From the NCBI RefSeq assembly GCF_019748715.1, contig NZ_JACLBZ010000009.1:1-64000 (forward strand): 64,000 nucleotides of DNA, in the 5' to 3' direction. Position numbers and translations under genes: made by a program. Positions 1 through 9,674 of this stretch are shown here, piece after piece; position 1 is the first letter of the stretch; each line of letters starts with the position of its first letter. Under the pieces are notes generated by a model. It did no database searches. It saw only the letters and a list, made by a program, of their open reading frames with translations, and had not been told where the DNA came from. This stretch comes from Sporosarcina aquimarina. Lineage in GTDB: Bacteria; Bacillota; Bacilli; Bacillales_A; Planococcaceae.

Positions 1-33
1 TAAGTTTTGTTCAGTTTAGTGTTGACAATCCAT

Positions 34-130
34 ACAAGCGGTAGGCGGAGCAATGAGACAGACAGGCGCTCTTCCTGACTGGCTCATTGCGGGAGCCATC
101 CGCAAGCGCCGAAGTGAGTTCAGTGACGAC
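34..130 (+). repeat. Interspersed repeat R1, copy 1
   Basis: About 97 bp closely matching copies at 36076-36185 (+), 60681-60787 (-) and 61061-61168 (-). It starts at an ACAAGCGGTAGGCGGAG motif and ends at GAGTTCAGTGACGAC. It contains a small hairpin, TGGCTC (80-85) with GAGCCA (93-98). It lies in the gap beyond the 3' end of swrC and has no convincing coding frame. In the other copies R1 follows an R2 segment; here R2 is not visible in the 33 bases before it, so the copy is solitary or cut by the window edge. Confidence 0.8.
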
Positions 131-237
131 ACCCTCATGCTATGTATGCTCCGAGAAATGTCTTCAGGACTCCCTCATTGATCTCCTTACAGTGTACTTA
201 CCTCCATTGTAATTTATTCAAAATCCCCTTCAAACAT

Positions 238-276
238 CAAAAAAGACCGGCAAGTGGAGACCCTTGCCGGCCTTAC
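238..276 (-). terminator. Terminator of swrC
   Basis: GC-rich inverted repeat (ACCGGCAAG / CTTGCCGG) that on the minus strand is followed by a run of T, just past the stop codon of the RND pump gene. Confidence 0.8.
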
Positions 277-283
277 ATAAATT

Positions 284-3200
284 TTATTTAACTTTTACTT
301 CTTTCGCTCGCCGTCTTGTTTCACGATCGAACAGACTGTAAATTACCGGAACGATATAGAGCGTTAGGAACGTAGAGCTTATTAGACCTCCGATTACCGC
401 TATTCCCATCGGTTGGTTCATTTCCGTTCCTTCGCCAAGTCCTAGAGCCAGTGGCAGCAATCCGAGGATTGTCGTTAAGGCTGTCATGAGGATCGGGCGT
501 ACCCGGTCCCGGACAGAGGTAACAATCGCATCGTATGAGCTGAGTCCAGCTGCTTTTCTTTGGTTGATATAATCGACCAATACGATACCGTTGTTGACGA
601 CAATCCCTACCAAGATGAGAATTCCGATGACAGCCGTAACGCTGATTGGCGTATTCGTTGCCAGCAATCCTAGCGATACCCCAATGATCATCAATGGAAC
701 TGAGAACATGATAACGAATGGATATTTAAAGGATTCGAACTGTGCTGCCATGACGATATAAACTAACACGACAGCCAGGATAATTGCCATCAGCATATCG
801 TTGATCGCACCTTCGAATAACTCGCGGTCTCCGCCGTACGAAAGTTCCACTTCATCCGGCAAGCTCAGATCATCTACCAGATCATTTACGCGCTTTGTCA
901 TGTCTCCAAGTGATTCGCTGGACAGATACTTTAGAGTGAAGGTAACGGAATGCGCCTGGTCCACGCGTTTAATCGCGACAGGACCTTCCGCAATCTTGAC
1001 GTCTGCTACATCTTTCAATTTTACGTAGGCTTCGAACGGAGTTTTCAATTCTAACTCCTTCAATTTATCTACTCCATCTCTGAACGTTTCATCGTAGCTC
1101 ACATTCACTCCGACTACTTCACCTGTTTTCCAGACGACTTGTGTAGCAAATACACCGCGTGTAACATCGCTAACTGTTTGGGCAATTTGATACGGTGCTA
1201 ATCCTACGTCTGAAGCTTTCTCGCGATTCACTTCAATTTTGACCTCTTCTACTGTATCAATTAAGTCATTATCAACTTCTGTAACAGAATCCAATTCACG
1301 TAACTTTTCATCCAGCATAGTTACGGCTTTATTTAACCGCTCTTCATCCGTATCATTCAATGAGAAAGTTAATGTATTCGGGCTGGATCCTGCCGCGGTC
1401 TGCATATTGAAACTAACTTCTGCATCCTCGCCAATCGTATCCAAGATTCCAGGTTGCACTTCATCGACGAACTCAAATACAGAGCGATCTCGTTCATCGA
1501 GCGGCAGCAATTTCACATACATCTCGGCCATATTCCCTTCAGAACCGCCTTGCGCCATGCTCTGCTGTGTGCCGCCAACTAAACTAACGTATACTTCCAC
1601 GTCTTTTTCTTTCTTAATTTTATCCTCGATTCGCTTCACAACTTTATTGGTCGAATCCAAAGAAGAGCCATTCGGAAGTTTGACGTTGATGCTGAAAAAG
1701 CCTTCGTCTGTCGCCGGGAGAAATTCCGTGCCGACTTTAAACAAACCATAACCGCTTGCGGCTAATAAAACCGTCGTCAACAGCAAGACAATAGCACGGT
1801 GACCTAATGCCCACTTAACCGACTTTTCAAAAGTCTGCCATTTCTTTGAACGACGTTTTCTTGCCTCCCGGTTTTTATTAGGCGCCTTCAGCATACGGCT
1901 AGCAAGCATCGGAACGACCGTCAATGCAACAACCAATGACGCAAATAAACTAAAGGAAATCGTCAAAGCAAATTCGGTGAAAATTTGTCCGATTAAACCA
2001 CTAATAAAAATAACGGGTACGAATACGGCAAGCGTCGTCAGTGTAGAGGCTGTAATTGCACCGCCAACTTCCTTCGAACCGTCTTTCGCAGCCTCCTCCG
2101 GGTCTTTCCCCATCGCCAAATGCCGCTCAATATTTTCAATTACTACAATCGCGTTATCAACGAGCATTCCGATCCCTAACGCTAATGCCCCAAGCGTCAT
2201 GATATTCAACGAGAAGTCTGCAAAATACATCAAAACAAATGTCACGATAACCGAATAAGGTATAGCCACGCCGATAATAATCGGACTCTTGATGCCACGC
2301 AGGAAGAAGAATAGTACAAGCATTGCGAACAAGCCACCAAGAATGAGCGATTGGCCAATATTGCCGATTGCAAGCTGAACATAGTCCCCTTGGTCAAAGA
2401 GAATATCGGATTCAATACCTTTATACGCGTCTTTTTCTAATAATTCATCCAAAGATTTCTTGAATTCCTTTGATACAGTGGCCGTATTCGCTCCAGATTC
2501 CTGAAGCACGGACATTAGGACAGCCTGCTTATCATTAGCTCTTGTCTCCGACTGTGCTTTCGGCTCAAGCAATGCAACATCCGCCACATCTGAGACTTTA
2601 ATTTTGTCTCCAGTTAACGGGTTTGTCCCAAGCTGAATGTCCCGGATGTCTGAAATACTCTGTAGTGGACTGATGATTCTCGTTGTCAATTGCCTTCCAT
2701 CATTTGTATCGATTGGATCACCAGGCATGGAGACATTGCTCGCCTGAATCATCTGAACGACATCCGACTGTACAAGACCATATTCTTTTAATTTTTCAGG
2801 ATTTAGGATCACTTGAACATCTTCAATGATTTTTCCGGACACATTGACGCTGGCTACGCCTTCAATACGTCGCAATTCCTTTTCCAAATCATCAGCAATA
2901 CTTCTGATGTCAGCCCCTTCATCGACTGTTCTTAGGGATAATTGGATGACAGGAAATTGAGATGGATCGAATTTCATGAATCTCGGCTTATTCGCCTCTT
3001 CCGGAATCGCCACTTGGTCAATCCGTTGAAGTATATCCATTTGCACGTCGTCAATAGTAGAATTCCAATCAAATTGCAGGAAGATTAAGTTCGCACCTTC
3101 CTGAGAAGAAGATTGCATGGACTTCAAACCGGGTGCTGTGGACAAGCTCTCTTCTAAAGGTTTCGTAATTTTCTCACTTACTTCTGTTGGAGAGGCACCA

Positions 3201-3355
3201 GGATAATTCGTAACGACTACAGCAACAGGCGGATTCAAGTCAGGAATTAGCGTCATCGGAATCTTGAAAAAGGATACCGCCCCTAAAATAATGACTAAAA
3301 ACATTGTAACTAATGTAAAAACAGGTCGTTTTACCGAAAAGCTGCTAATCTTCAT
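284..3355 (-). CDS. swrC: RND-family efflux pump, SwrC/AcrB-like
   Basis: Inner-membrane, proton-driven RND transporter of 1023 aa, the usual size for AcrB/SwrC proteins. The first membrane helix (about residues 11-31) is followed by a large extracytoplasmic domain, a block of helices containing the conserved GIGMLVDNAIVV segment, a second large loop and a final helix block. In Bacillus the orthologue exports surfactin-like lipopeptides and other toxic amphiphiles; the substrate here is unknown. No periplasmic adaptor or outer-membrane gene is next to it, as expected for a Gram-positive. I chose the ATG before KISSFSVKRPVF because AGAGG lies 9 nt upstream and the family starts here; an upstream ATG would add 21 residues without a ribosome site. 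It is followed by its own terminator. Confidence 0.9.
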   Translation of the reverse strand: MKISSFSVKRPVFTLVTMFLVIILGAVSFFKIPMTLIPDLNPPVAVVVTNYPGASPTEVSEKITKPLEESLSTAPGLKSMQSSSQEGANLIFLQFDWNSTIDDVQMDILQRIDQVAIPEEANKPRFMKFDPSQFPVIQLSLRTVDEGADIRSIADDLEKELRRIEGVASVNVSGKIIEDVQVILNPEKLKEYGLVQSDVVQMIQASNVSMPGDPIDTNDGRQLTTRIISPLQSISDIRDIQLGTNPLTGDKIKVSDVADVALLEPKAQSETRANDKQAVLMSVLQESGANTATVSKEFKKSLDELLEKDAYKGIESDILFDQGDYVQLAIGNIGQSLILGGLFAMLVLFFFLRGIKSPIIIGVAIPYSVIVTFVLMYFADFSLNIMTLGALALGIGMLVDNAIVVIENIERHLAMGKDPEEAAKDGSKEVGGAITASTLTTLAVFVPVIFISGLIGQIFTEFALTISFSLFASLVVALTVVPMLASRMLKAPNKNREARKRRSKKWQTFEKSVKWALGHRAIVLLLTTVLLAASGYGLFKVGTEFLPATDEGFFSINVKLPNGSSLDSTNKVVKRIEDKIKKEKDVEVYVSLVGGTQQSMAQGGSEGNMAEMYVKLLPLDERDRSVFEFVDEVQPGILDTIGEDAEVSFNMQTAAGSSPNTLTFSLNDTDEERLNKAVTMLDEKLRELDSVTEVDNDLIDTVEEVKIEVNREKASDVGLAPYQIAQTVSDVTRGVFATQVVWKTGEVVGVNVSYDETFRDGVDKLKELELKTPFEAYVKLKDVADVKIAEGPVAIKRVDQAHSVTFTLKYLSSESLGDMTKRVNDLVDDLSLPDEVELSYGGDRELFEGAINDMLMAIILAVVLVYIVMAAQFESFKYPFVIMFSVPLMIIGVSLGLLATNTPISVTAVIGILILVGIVVNNGIVLVDYINQRKAAGLSSYDAIVTSVRDRVRPILMTALTTILGLLPLALGLGEGTEMNQPMGIAVIGGLISSTFLTLYIVPVIYSLFDRETRRRAKEVKVK

Positions 3356-3476
3356 TGATCTATTCCTCTCTGTACCAATCAAAAGAATTTCTATCTTCTT
3401 ACCATACCATTTGTCCATATTTCTTTCATCATAGACAATTGAAACTCCTTCTTACAATAACAATAATTTTAGCAAA

Positions 3477-3512
3477 AGACCCAGCTGGATATCAATTAAT
3501 CCAGCCGGGTCT
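3477..3512 (-). terminator. Terminator of prfC
   Basis: Inverted repeat AGACCCAGCTGGAT / ATCCAGCCGGGTCT with one mismatch, followed on the minus strand by TTTTGCT, immediately after the prfC stop codon. Confidence 0.8.
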
Positions 3513-3527
3513 GTAAGGAGTTATATA

Positions 3528-5102
3528 TTAAAGGAGATTGTAAAGACGAATATCCGGAAACTTGTCTTGGAACCAGCGCATAGCAAAGTCGTTTTCAAAT
3601 AAGAATACTTTTCGATCATATCGATCTTTCACTAACAATGCACGCTGTCCAGCCATAGATTCTTTGACGTCTTCTTCGTTCTCAATCCAACGCGCCACTT
3701 TTGAGCCCATTGTTTCCATCTGCACTTCGACATGATATTCCGCTCTCATGCGGTGTTCGAACACTTCAAATTGAAGCTGACCTACTGCTCCTAAGATAAC
3801 CTCTTCAGTATGCAATGTCTTATAATACTGAATAGCTCCTTCTTGCACGAGCTGTAAAATCCCCTTATGGAACTGTTTCGATTTCATGACATTTTTAGCA
3901 GCCACTCTGACAAATAATTCAGGAGTAAATTGTGGCAGTGCTTCAAATTGGAAATTACTTTTCCCGCCGACAACCGTGTCGCCAATTTGATAATTCCCCG
4001 TGTCATACAACCCAATAATGTCGCCCGCCACTGCCTCGTTTACGGTTTCACGGTCATCCGCTAAAAACTGAGTGGTTTGGGAGAGTTTAAAGTTCTTCGA
4101 TAATCTCGGCACATTCACGGTCATGCCGCGTTCAAATTCCCCTGAGACAATTCGCACGAAAGCAATACGATCACGGTGTGCCGGGTTCATATTCGCTTGA
4201 ATTTTGAAAATAAATCCTGAGAATATTTCTGACTCAGGTTCCACTTCTTCCCCATCTCGGCTCTTTCTCGGTTGCGGTGGCGGGGCGAATTGTAAAAAGG
4301 TTTCTAAAAACGTCTGCACACCGAAATTCGTCAGTGCACTACCGAAGAACACAGGAGTTAAATCTCCTTTTGCAACACGTTCTTCATCGAATTCATTACC
4401 TGCTTCATTGAGCAGCATGACGTCTTCCAAGGCTTGCTGATAATACGAAGTGGCTGTCATTGAATGCTCGACGGCCAGTCCGCCTTCTTCAGTGATTGGC
4501 AGGAAACGCTCGTCTCCTTCAGGACGTGCCAGTTCAACACGATCGTTGTAACGATCGTAAATCCCGAGGAACTCTTTTCCCATACCGATCGGCCAGTTCA
4601 TTGCGTAGGACTGAATCCCCAGCACTTCTTCCAATTCTTCCATTAACTCTAAAGGCTCTTTACCTTGTCGGTCCATTTTATTGATAAAAGTGAAAATAGG
4701 GATACCGCGCATACGGCAAACTTTAAACAACTTGATCGTTTGCGGTTCAATACCTTTTGCAGAATCCACCATCATGACTGCTGCATCAACTGCCATTAAC
4801 GTACGATACGTATCTTCACTGAAATCTTCGTGGCCTGGTGTATCCAATATATTGACGCGCTTTCCTGCGTAATCAAATTGCAATACCGATGACGTAACAG
4901 AAATCCCACGTTGTTTCTCGATTTCCATCCAGTCCGAAGTCGCAAATTTGCCAGACTTCTTACCTTTTACAGTTCCTGCATCTCGAATCGCTCCACCAAA
5001 ATACAGCAGTTTTTCAGTTATTGTAGTTTTACCGGCATCCGGATGCGAAATAATCGCAAACGTTCGCCGTGAATTTATTTCATCATGAATCTTCTTTTCC
5101 AT
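3528..5102 (-). CDS. prfC: Peptide chain release factor 3 (RF3)
   Basis: Translational GTPase of 524 aa that recycles RF1/RF2 from the ribosome after termination. The G1 loop SHPDAGKTT is at residues 19-27, followed by DTPGHEDF (G3) and NKMDRQGK (G4), then the domain II and C-terminal regions typical of RF3 rather than EF-G. The ATG before EKKIHDEI has AAGGAG 10 nt upstream; the GTG one codon earlier is an alternative. It sits about 100 bp downstream of murE on the same strand. The same pairing is known in staphylococci. Confidence 0.93.
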   Translation of the reverse strand: MEKKIHDEINSRRTFAIISHPDAGKTTITEKLLYFGGAIRDAGTVKGKKSGKFATSDWMEIEKQRGISVTSSVLQFDYAGKRVNILDTPGHEDFSEDTYRTLMAVDAAVMMVDSAKGIEPQTIKLFKVCRMRGIPIFTFINKMDRQGKEPLELMEELEEVLGIQSYAMNWPIGMGKEFLGIYDRYNDRVELARPEGDERFLPITEEGGLAVEHSMTATSYYQQALEDVMLLNEAGNEFDEERVAKGDLTPVFFGSALTNFGVQTFLETFLQFAPPPQPRKSRDGEEVEPESEIFSGFIFKIQANMNPAHRDRIAFVRIVSGEFERGMTVNVPRLSKNFKLSQTTQFLADDRETVNEAVAGDIIGLYDTGNYQIGDTVVGGKSNFQFEALPQFTPELFVRVAAKNVMKSKQFHKGILQLVQEGAIQYYKTLHTEEVILGAVGQLQFEVFEHRMRAEYHVEVQMETMGSKVARWIENEEDVKESMAGQRALLVKDRYDRKVFLFENDFAMRWFQDKFPDIRLYNLL

Positions 5103-5204
5103 CACGGGTACTCTCCTTTTGTTTACGTTTTCTATCATAGAGAGTATGGAGAGGCATTTCAATGCTTTTTCATTGATTTGCCAAAAAAACTATACGCTCT
5201 TTCC

Positions 5205-6695
5205 TTAGGAATTAACTGAAGTTCCACCGAATTTTTTTCTGGCCTCATCCAACGCGATTTCCGCATCTGAATGAGGGTATTTTGTATTGCCGATGATTTG
5301 GAAATCTTCATGCCCTTTTCCTGCAAAAATAATGATATCTCCTTCATTCGCCATGGCAATTGTATGACGAACGGCTTCTTCTCTGTCTCCAATACATGCA
5401 TATTGATCATGAGGCATGCTGGCGCTTAATTCAGACAAGATCGATTCGTTTGGTTCATCTCTTGGATCATCCGTTGTGAAGACTACATAATCCGCTGCTG
5501 CAGCTTTTTCTCCCATGATGGGACGCTTCAAACGATCACGATTACCGCCTGTGCCTATAAGGAACAACAAGCGATTGCCTTCTTTTTTTAAAGGTTGCAC
5601 AGTGTCGATCGCTTTTTCAATCGCATCGGGAGAATGTGCGTAATCAATGAAAATCGTCAACGGTAATGCTGTCTCCACTTTTTCTAAACGACCTTTCACC
5701 GTAGATACATTGGCAAGCAGTGGTAGAATTTCTTCGATCGTCATACCTTTCGCATATAGTGCGGCAACCGCCGCCAGTGCATTATAAACATTAAATTCCC
5801 CAATTAAGGGCATTGTGACTCGGTATGTACCATCCGGTCCCTGCAATTGAAATTCCGTACGATTTGAGAACATCTGAATCGCAGTTGCTTGAAATGTGGC
5901 TTTTAAGCGGATGCCATACGTTAAAACAGGAAACGCCGTCATCTCCGCCATTTTGCTGCTCCAAGGATCATCCGTATTAATAATCGCAATTTTTTTCTGG
6001 TCCAATTGTTGACCAAGCTGTGCAAATAATAAGCCTTTTGCAGCACTGTAATTTTCCATTGTTTTATGGTAATCCAAATGATCATGCGTCAAATTCGTAA
6101 AAATGGCAATATCGAATTCCGTTCCGGAGAGTCGTCCTTCCACCAGACCATGAGAGGATACTTCCATCGTCATGGATTGGCAGCCTTCATTTGCTGCTTG
6201 TGCAATCATTTGTTGTGTTGTCAATACATCCGTCGTCGTATTCTCTGTTTCATACAATGTATCATTTAACTTAAAACCAATCGTTCCCGACACCGCCGTC
6301 TGCTCTCCGGATTGCCGCAGCATATCATGGATAATGTTGCCGACACTTGTTTTTCCGTTTGTACCAGTCACCCCGATCATCGTCATTCGTTTGGAAGGAT
6401 AGCCGTAAAACTTTGAAGCCAATTGCTGGATTGCTTTCGCCGTATCTTCTACATAGACCACCGCCACCCGCTCTTCATCCACCGTGATAGGTTCTGAAGC
6501 GATAAGTAGACGTGCCCCGCTCATTAAAGCGCTTTTAACAAACTGGTGGCCATTTACCGTGTAACCTTTCAAGCACACAAACGCTCCTCCATCTTGGACT
6601 GCTCTTGAGTCTACCGCTAAGTCTGTGATCGTTTCAGGCACAGTCCCTATTATCGTTTTAACAGGCAGCACCGATAAAAGTTCTTTCGTATTCAT
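5205..6695 (-). CDS. murE: UDP-N-acetylmuramyl-tripeptide synthetase (MurE ligase)
   Basis: Cytoplasmic ATP-dependent ligase that adds the third amino acid to UDP-MurNAc-L-Ala-D-Glu in peptidoglycan synthesis. 496 aa; P-loop GVTGTNGKTS at residues 108-117; central Mur ligase motifs including EVSSHGL and NLTHDHLDYH; C-terminal domain with DYAHSPDAIE and GTGGNRDRLKRP. The substrate-specificity position reads DDPRDEP (409-415), where diaminopimelate-adding enzymes usually have DNPR, so the amino acid added (Lys or DAP) is not settled by sequence alone. Start ATG has GGAGG 7 nt upstream. Repeat element R4 copy A lies about 50 bp upstream, between murE and the divergent kinase gene. Confidence 0.92.
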   Translation of the reverse strand: MNTKELLSVLPVKTIIGTVPETITDLAVDSRAVQDGGAFVCLKGYTVNGHQFVKSALMSGARLLIASEPITVDEERVAVVYVEDTAKAIQQLASKFYGYPSKRMTMIGVTGTNGKTSVGNIIHDMLRQSGEQTAVSGTIGFKLNDTLYETENTTTDVLTTQQMIAQAANEGCQSMTMEVSSHGLVEGRLSGTEFDIAIFTNLTHDHLDYHKTMENYSAAKGLLFAQLGQQLDQKKIAIINTDDPWSSKMAEMTAFPVLTYGIRLKATFQATAIQMFSNRTEFQLQGPDGTYRVTMPLIGEFNVYNALAAVAALYAKGMTIEEILPLLANVSTVKGRLEKVETALPLTIFIDYAHSPDAIEKAIDTVQPLKKEGNRLLFLIGTGGNRDRLKRPIMGEKAAAADYVVFTTDDPRDEPNESILSELSASMPHDQYACIGDREEAVRHTIAMANEGDIIIFAGKGHEDFQIIGNTKYPHSDAEIALDEARKKFGGTSVNS

Positions 6696-6742
6696 ATGGT
6701 TTCCTCCAATGGATAGTTTAAAATACTGAAAAATGTCATAAA

Positions 6743-6997
6743 TCAAATACGCCTCGGTGTATTTGCGTCCAGATTTCGAATTGTGCTTAGGCCTGCGTGA
6801 CGCAGGTCAGTTAGCCTTTGCCGCAGGACGCGGCGAGTTTTGGCTAACTTCATCTTTTAAAGCTCCTCTCAAAATCTGTGACATCCGCCGGAGGCTTTAT
6901 CTTTGTTCAGCAAGCGTTTTGACACCCGTTGAGCAGTAAGTAAATTCGTTTTCATCTCATCAACTTTAGAGGTGAAAGTCTTCTGCTGAATAAAGAT
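6743..6997. repeat. Structured repeat element R4, copy A (5' of murE)
   Basis: 255-bp intergenic element sharing most of its length with 40916-41107. A 33-nt block is identical in both (6863-6895 and 40973-41005). Conserved parts on the plus strand are an imperfect palindrome ATACGCC TC GGTGTAT, a block ending GCGTCCAGATTT, the arm TCAAAATCTG that pairs with CAGATTTCGA, CATCCGCCGGAGGC, a GTTCAGCAAGCG segment and a terminal CTGCTGAATAAAGAT. This copy holds about 70 extra bp with two further hairpins (CCTGCGT/ACGCAGG and AGTTAGCC/GGCTAACT). No transposase and no terminal inverted repeat. Short frames through it have no ribosome site. Confidence 0.75.
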
Positions 6998-7133
6998 AAA
7001 TAAATTTCATTCAAAATGTCTTTGAATTTTTCAAAAATGAAGTAAAATATATTTAGCCGAATACTATCATCATACTCGTATTTCCTTGTCACATCCACCT
7101 TAGATGATCGCTTGGCCAGTAGCTTATTAGGGG

Positions 7134-8216
7134 GTGTTTAAAATACCTATACAACAGAGGGACACTACTCGTTATTATAATTACCTTGATCTTTTTTTCC
7201 AACAATCCCAAGATCCCATTTCCGTATTTGATCTGGACGACAAAATCGTGACAATCAATCCCGCATTTGAAGAACTTTACGGTTGGAAACTTGAGGAATG
7301 TTTAGGTAAAGTGATTCGCTTTTATCCCGATACTGAGTTAGAAAGTGTTCGAGCCCGCTGCGAGTTACTAAAGAAAGGAGAAAGTCTTAACTCTGTCCAA
7401 GTCATTGAAAAACGCAAAGATGGAACTTGCTTTCATGCTGAAATCACAATGGCTCCTATCTTCAATGAACACAACGAAGTAGTTGCCATTTCGAATATAA
7501 CGAGGGACATCACCTTACGTTTACAAGCGGAGGCATATGCTTTGGAGATCGAACGACTTCGGACTACAAGTAATATTGCTGCCGTCGTGGCACATGAAAT
7601 TCGAAATCCAATGACTGCTATAACAGGCTTCGTCCAAATGATGAATAACGATTCCGCGAATCCGTATTCACCTTTCACACAGATCATGGAAAGTGAAATC
7701 ACGAATATCAATCAAATCGTAACAGATTTCTTAGTTTTGTCTAAACCTACACTCCATCAATCCTCTTCCTTCTCAGTTATCGAGACGATTCAGGAAGTTA
7801 TCGATGAATTTTGTGGCAAATTTAATAAACGGGAGATTACATGCCATCTTCATAGAATCAATCAAAACCCAGTACTCCTTGGGAATAAAGCATCGTTAAA
7901 ACAAGTATTCTTTAATATTTTAACAAATAGCTGTGAGGCAATCGATCATAACGGTCAAATCGACATTACTTTCAGTTTGACCGATGAAACACTTTGTATT
8001 TTTATCCAAGACGATGGAAACGGAATGGATGAACCGACACTAGCAGCGATCTACCAGCCTTTCTTTTCTACAAAAGAACACGGCACAGGTCTCGGAATGC
8101 TGATTTCCAAGAAAATCATTGTCGATCATAAAGGCACCCTGGAGGTCGAAAGTCTCCAAGGCGCCTGGACAAAAGTTATTATTCACTTGCCATTATCGAA
8201 TGATTCGCTTCACTAA
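7134..8216 (+). CDS. PAS-domain sensor histidine kinase (sporulation-kinase-like)
   Basis: Probably cytoplasmic: I see no membrane segment. 360 aa: N-terminal PAS domain (about residues 15-130, with SVFDLDDKIVTINPAFEELYG), a HisKA dimerisation helix with the phospho-acceptor H154 in HEIRNPMT, and a HATPase_c domain with N box (NILTNSCEAIDH), G1 (DDGNGMDEP) and G2 (GTGLGM). The architecture resembles Bacillus KinA/KinE-type kinases that feed the Spo0A phosphorelay, but no response regulator is adjacent. Start is uncertain: a stop at 7128-7130 limits the frame, and the only GTG (7134) abuts the AGGGGG ribosome site. An ATA at 7143 has normal spacing. The 3' end overlaps the convergent aldehyde dehydrogenase gene by 24 nt. 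Confidence 0.85.
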   Translation: MFKIPIQQRDTTRYYNYLDLFFQQSQDPISVFDLDDKIVTINPAFEELYGWKLEECLGKVIRFYPDTELESVRARCELLKKGESLNSVQVIEKRKDGTCFHAEITMAPIFNEHNEVVAISNITRDITLRLQAEAYALEIERLRTTSNIAAVVAHEIRNPMTAITGFVQMMNNDSANPYSPFTQIMESEITNINQIVTDFLVLSKPTLHQSSSFSVIETIQEVIDEFCGKFNKREITCHLHRINQNPVLLGNKASLKQVFFNILTNSCEAIDHNGQIDITFSLTDETLCIFIQDDGNGMDEPTLAAIYQPFFSTKEHGTGLGMLISKKIIVDHKGTLEVESLQGAWTKVIIHLPLSNDSLH

Positions 8217-9581
8217 TGGAAGTTTCCCTTTATAAGGCGGATAACCGATTGGTACCGATACGGACGTACTCTTTTTCATCATCGATTTTGAATGAGAGAA
8301 CGTATCGAAACTCGCCTTGCCGTGATACTGATTCATCCCTGAAGGTCCAACTCCGCCGAAAGGCAGATGAATATTTCCCACATGCGAGATTGTGTCATTT
8401 ATACATCCCCCGCCAAACGGCAGTGTCTCTATGAAATATTCTGCGGCATTGTCGTTTTCTGTAAAAAAATAAGCAGCGAGCGGCTTGGGCATGGTGTTAA
8501 TTTGCTGAATAACTGTTCCTAAATTCTCATAAGTGAGAAGCGGAAGTATCGGACCGAAAATCTCTTCCTGCATACTTGCACCATTCCAATTACCTAGTGC
8601 CAATATCGTCGGCTCAATAAACAAGTCATCCTGATCCAACTCTCCACCTTCTACGATATACGTTTGATCGTGTTCTAAGATGTTCGCCAATCGCTGAAAA
8701 TGACGTTCATTAATGATTCGGCCGTAGTCCGGACTTTTCTGTACATTTTTTCCGTAGAATTTCTTAATAGCGCGCTTTAATTCATCAAGTAATTGGTCAT
8801 AGATCGATATATGAGCCACTACATAATCAGGGGCAACGCAAGTCTGTCCATTATTCAAGAATTTTCCCCAGACGATCTTTTCTGCCGCTTTCTTTAAATC
8901 TGCCGTCTGATCCACGACTACAGGACTCTTACCACCAAGTTCTAGCGTAAATGGTGTTAGTCGTTCCGCACAAGCTTTCATGACGATTTTTCCTACAGCC
9001 GCACTGCCTGTGAAAAATACATAGTCAAATGGTGCATGCAAAAGAAGCTGGGTTTCTTCCTTCCCACCTTGCAAAATCGAGACATATTCTGGCGTAAAGA
9101 TGCCGGTAATCATTCTCTTCATGACATCCGCTGTATGAGGTGTATCTTCAGAAGGTTTTATCACTGTACAGTTCCCTGCTGCTATGGAACCTACCAAAGG
9201 ATCGAGCAATAGCTGAAATGGATAATTAAAAGGTCCGATGACCAACACACTGCCGTATGGCTCTTTAACAATAAAACTGGATGCCGGTTGCAAATGGATC
9301 GGTGTTTTCACTTTCTCTGGAGTCATCCATTCCTCTAAATGGTCCATTGTATGTGTAATGCTTGATAAAACAAATCCAATTTCCGTCACATAGGATTCAA
9401 ACGGATGCTTCCGCAAGTCTTTACGCAACGCTTCAATAATTTCTTTTTCATAGTGCTGAATGGCGTCATATAATTTTTCCAACATCATTTTTCGGAATGA
9501 AATACTGCGTGTCACACCCGATACGTAATACGTCTTCTGTTTGCTCATGATGATTTCTAACTCATTACCTGAAAAATTCAC
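8193..9581 (-). CDS. NAD(P)-dependent aldehyde dehydrogenase (YwdH-like)
   Basis: Soluble aldehyde dehydrogenase of 462 aa that oxidises aldehydes to acids. The catalytic Cys is in NNGQTCVAPDYV and the general-base Glu in TLELGGKSPVVV; GSAAVGK is part of the cofactor fold. It belongs to the shorter class-3 type (Bacillus YwdH, fatty aldehyde dehydrogenases). I chose the GTG start before NFSGNELEII because AGGAG lies 10 nt upstream and it restores the usual N-terminal length; the ATG of MSKQK 33 nt downstream lacks a ribosome site. The physiological substrate cannot be read from sequence. It is convergent with, and overlaps, the kinase gene. Confidence 0.88.
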   Translation of the reverse strand: MNFSGNELEIIMSKQKTYYVSGVTRSISFRKMMLEKLYDAIQHYEKEIIEALRKDLRKHPFESYVTEIGFVLSSITHTMDHLEEWMTPEKVKTPIHLQPASSFIVKEPYGSVLVIGPFNYPFQLLLDPLVGSIAAGNCTVIKPSEDTPHTADVMKRMITGIFTPEYVSILQGGKEETQLLLHAPFDYVFFTGSAAVGKIVMKACAERLTPFTLELGGKSPVVVDQTADLKKAAEKIVWGKFLNNGQTCVAPDYVVAHISIYDQLLDELKRAIKKFYGKNVQKSPDYGRIINERHFQRLANILEHDQTYIVEGGELDQDDLFIEPTILALGNWNGASMQEEIFGPILPLLTYENLGTVIQQINTMPKPLAAYFFTENDNAAEYFIETLPFGGGCINDTISHVGNIHLPFGGVGPSGMNQYHGKASFDTFSHSKSMMKKSTSVSVPIGYPPYKGKLPLVKRIIR

Positions 9582-9634
9582 AACACTCACGCTCCTCTTT
9601 TTCCTACCTCCTTCCATTCTATCAGTTTATCCAA

Positions 9635-9670
9635 AAGAAAAAACTCCGAACGATTGAAGATTCGGAGTTT
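9635..9670 (-). terminator. Terminator of cadA
   Basis: Perfect arms AAACTCCGAA / TTCGGAGTTT; on the minus strand the hairpin runs into TTTTTTC directly after the cadA stop codon. Confidence 0.85.
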
Positions 9671-9674
9671 ATCT

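Noticed and set aside
1-180. IS element end at the window start
   Set aside because: The sequence matches R1 copies elsewhere, without terminal inverted repeats or transposase coding.
6757-6939. 60-aa frame within R4 copy A, and 63-aa frame at 40937-41128 in copy B
   Set aside because: They share only a few residues (LRPDFELC / MRPDFELC), start without ribosome sites and diverge by frameshift; the conservation is at nucleotide level in palindromes.
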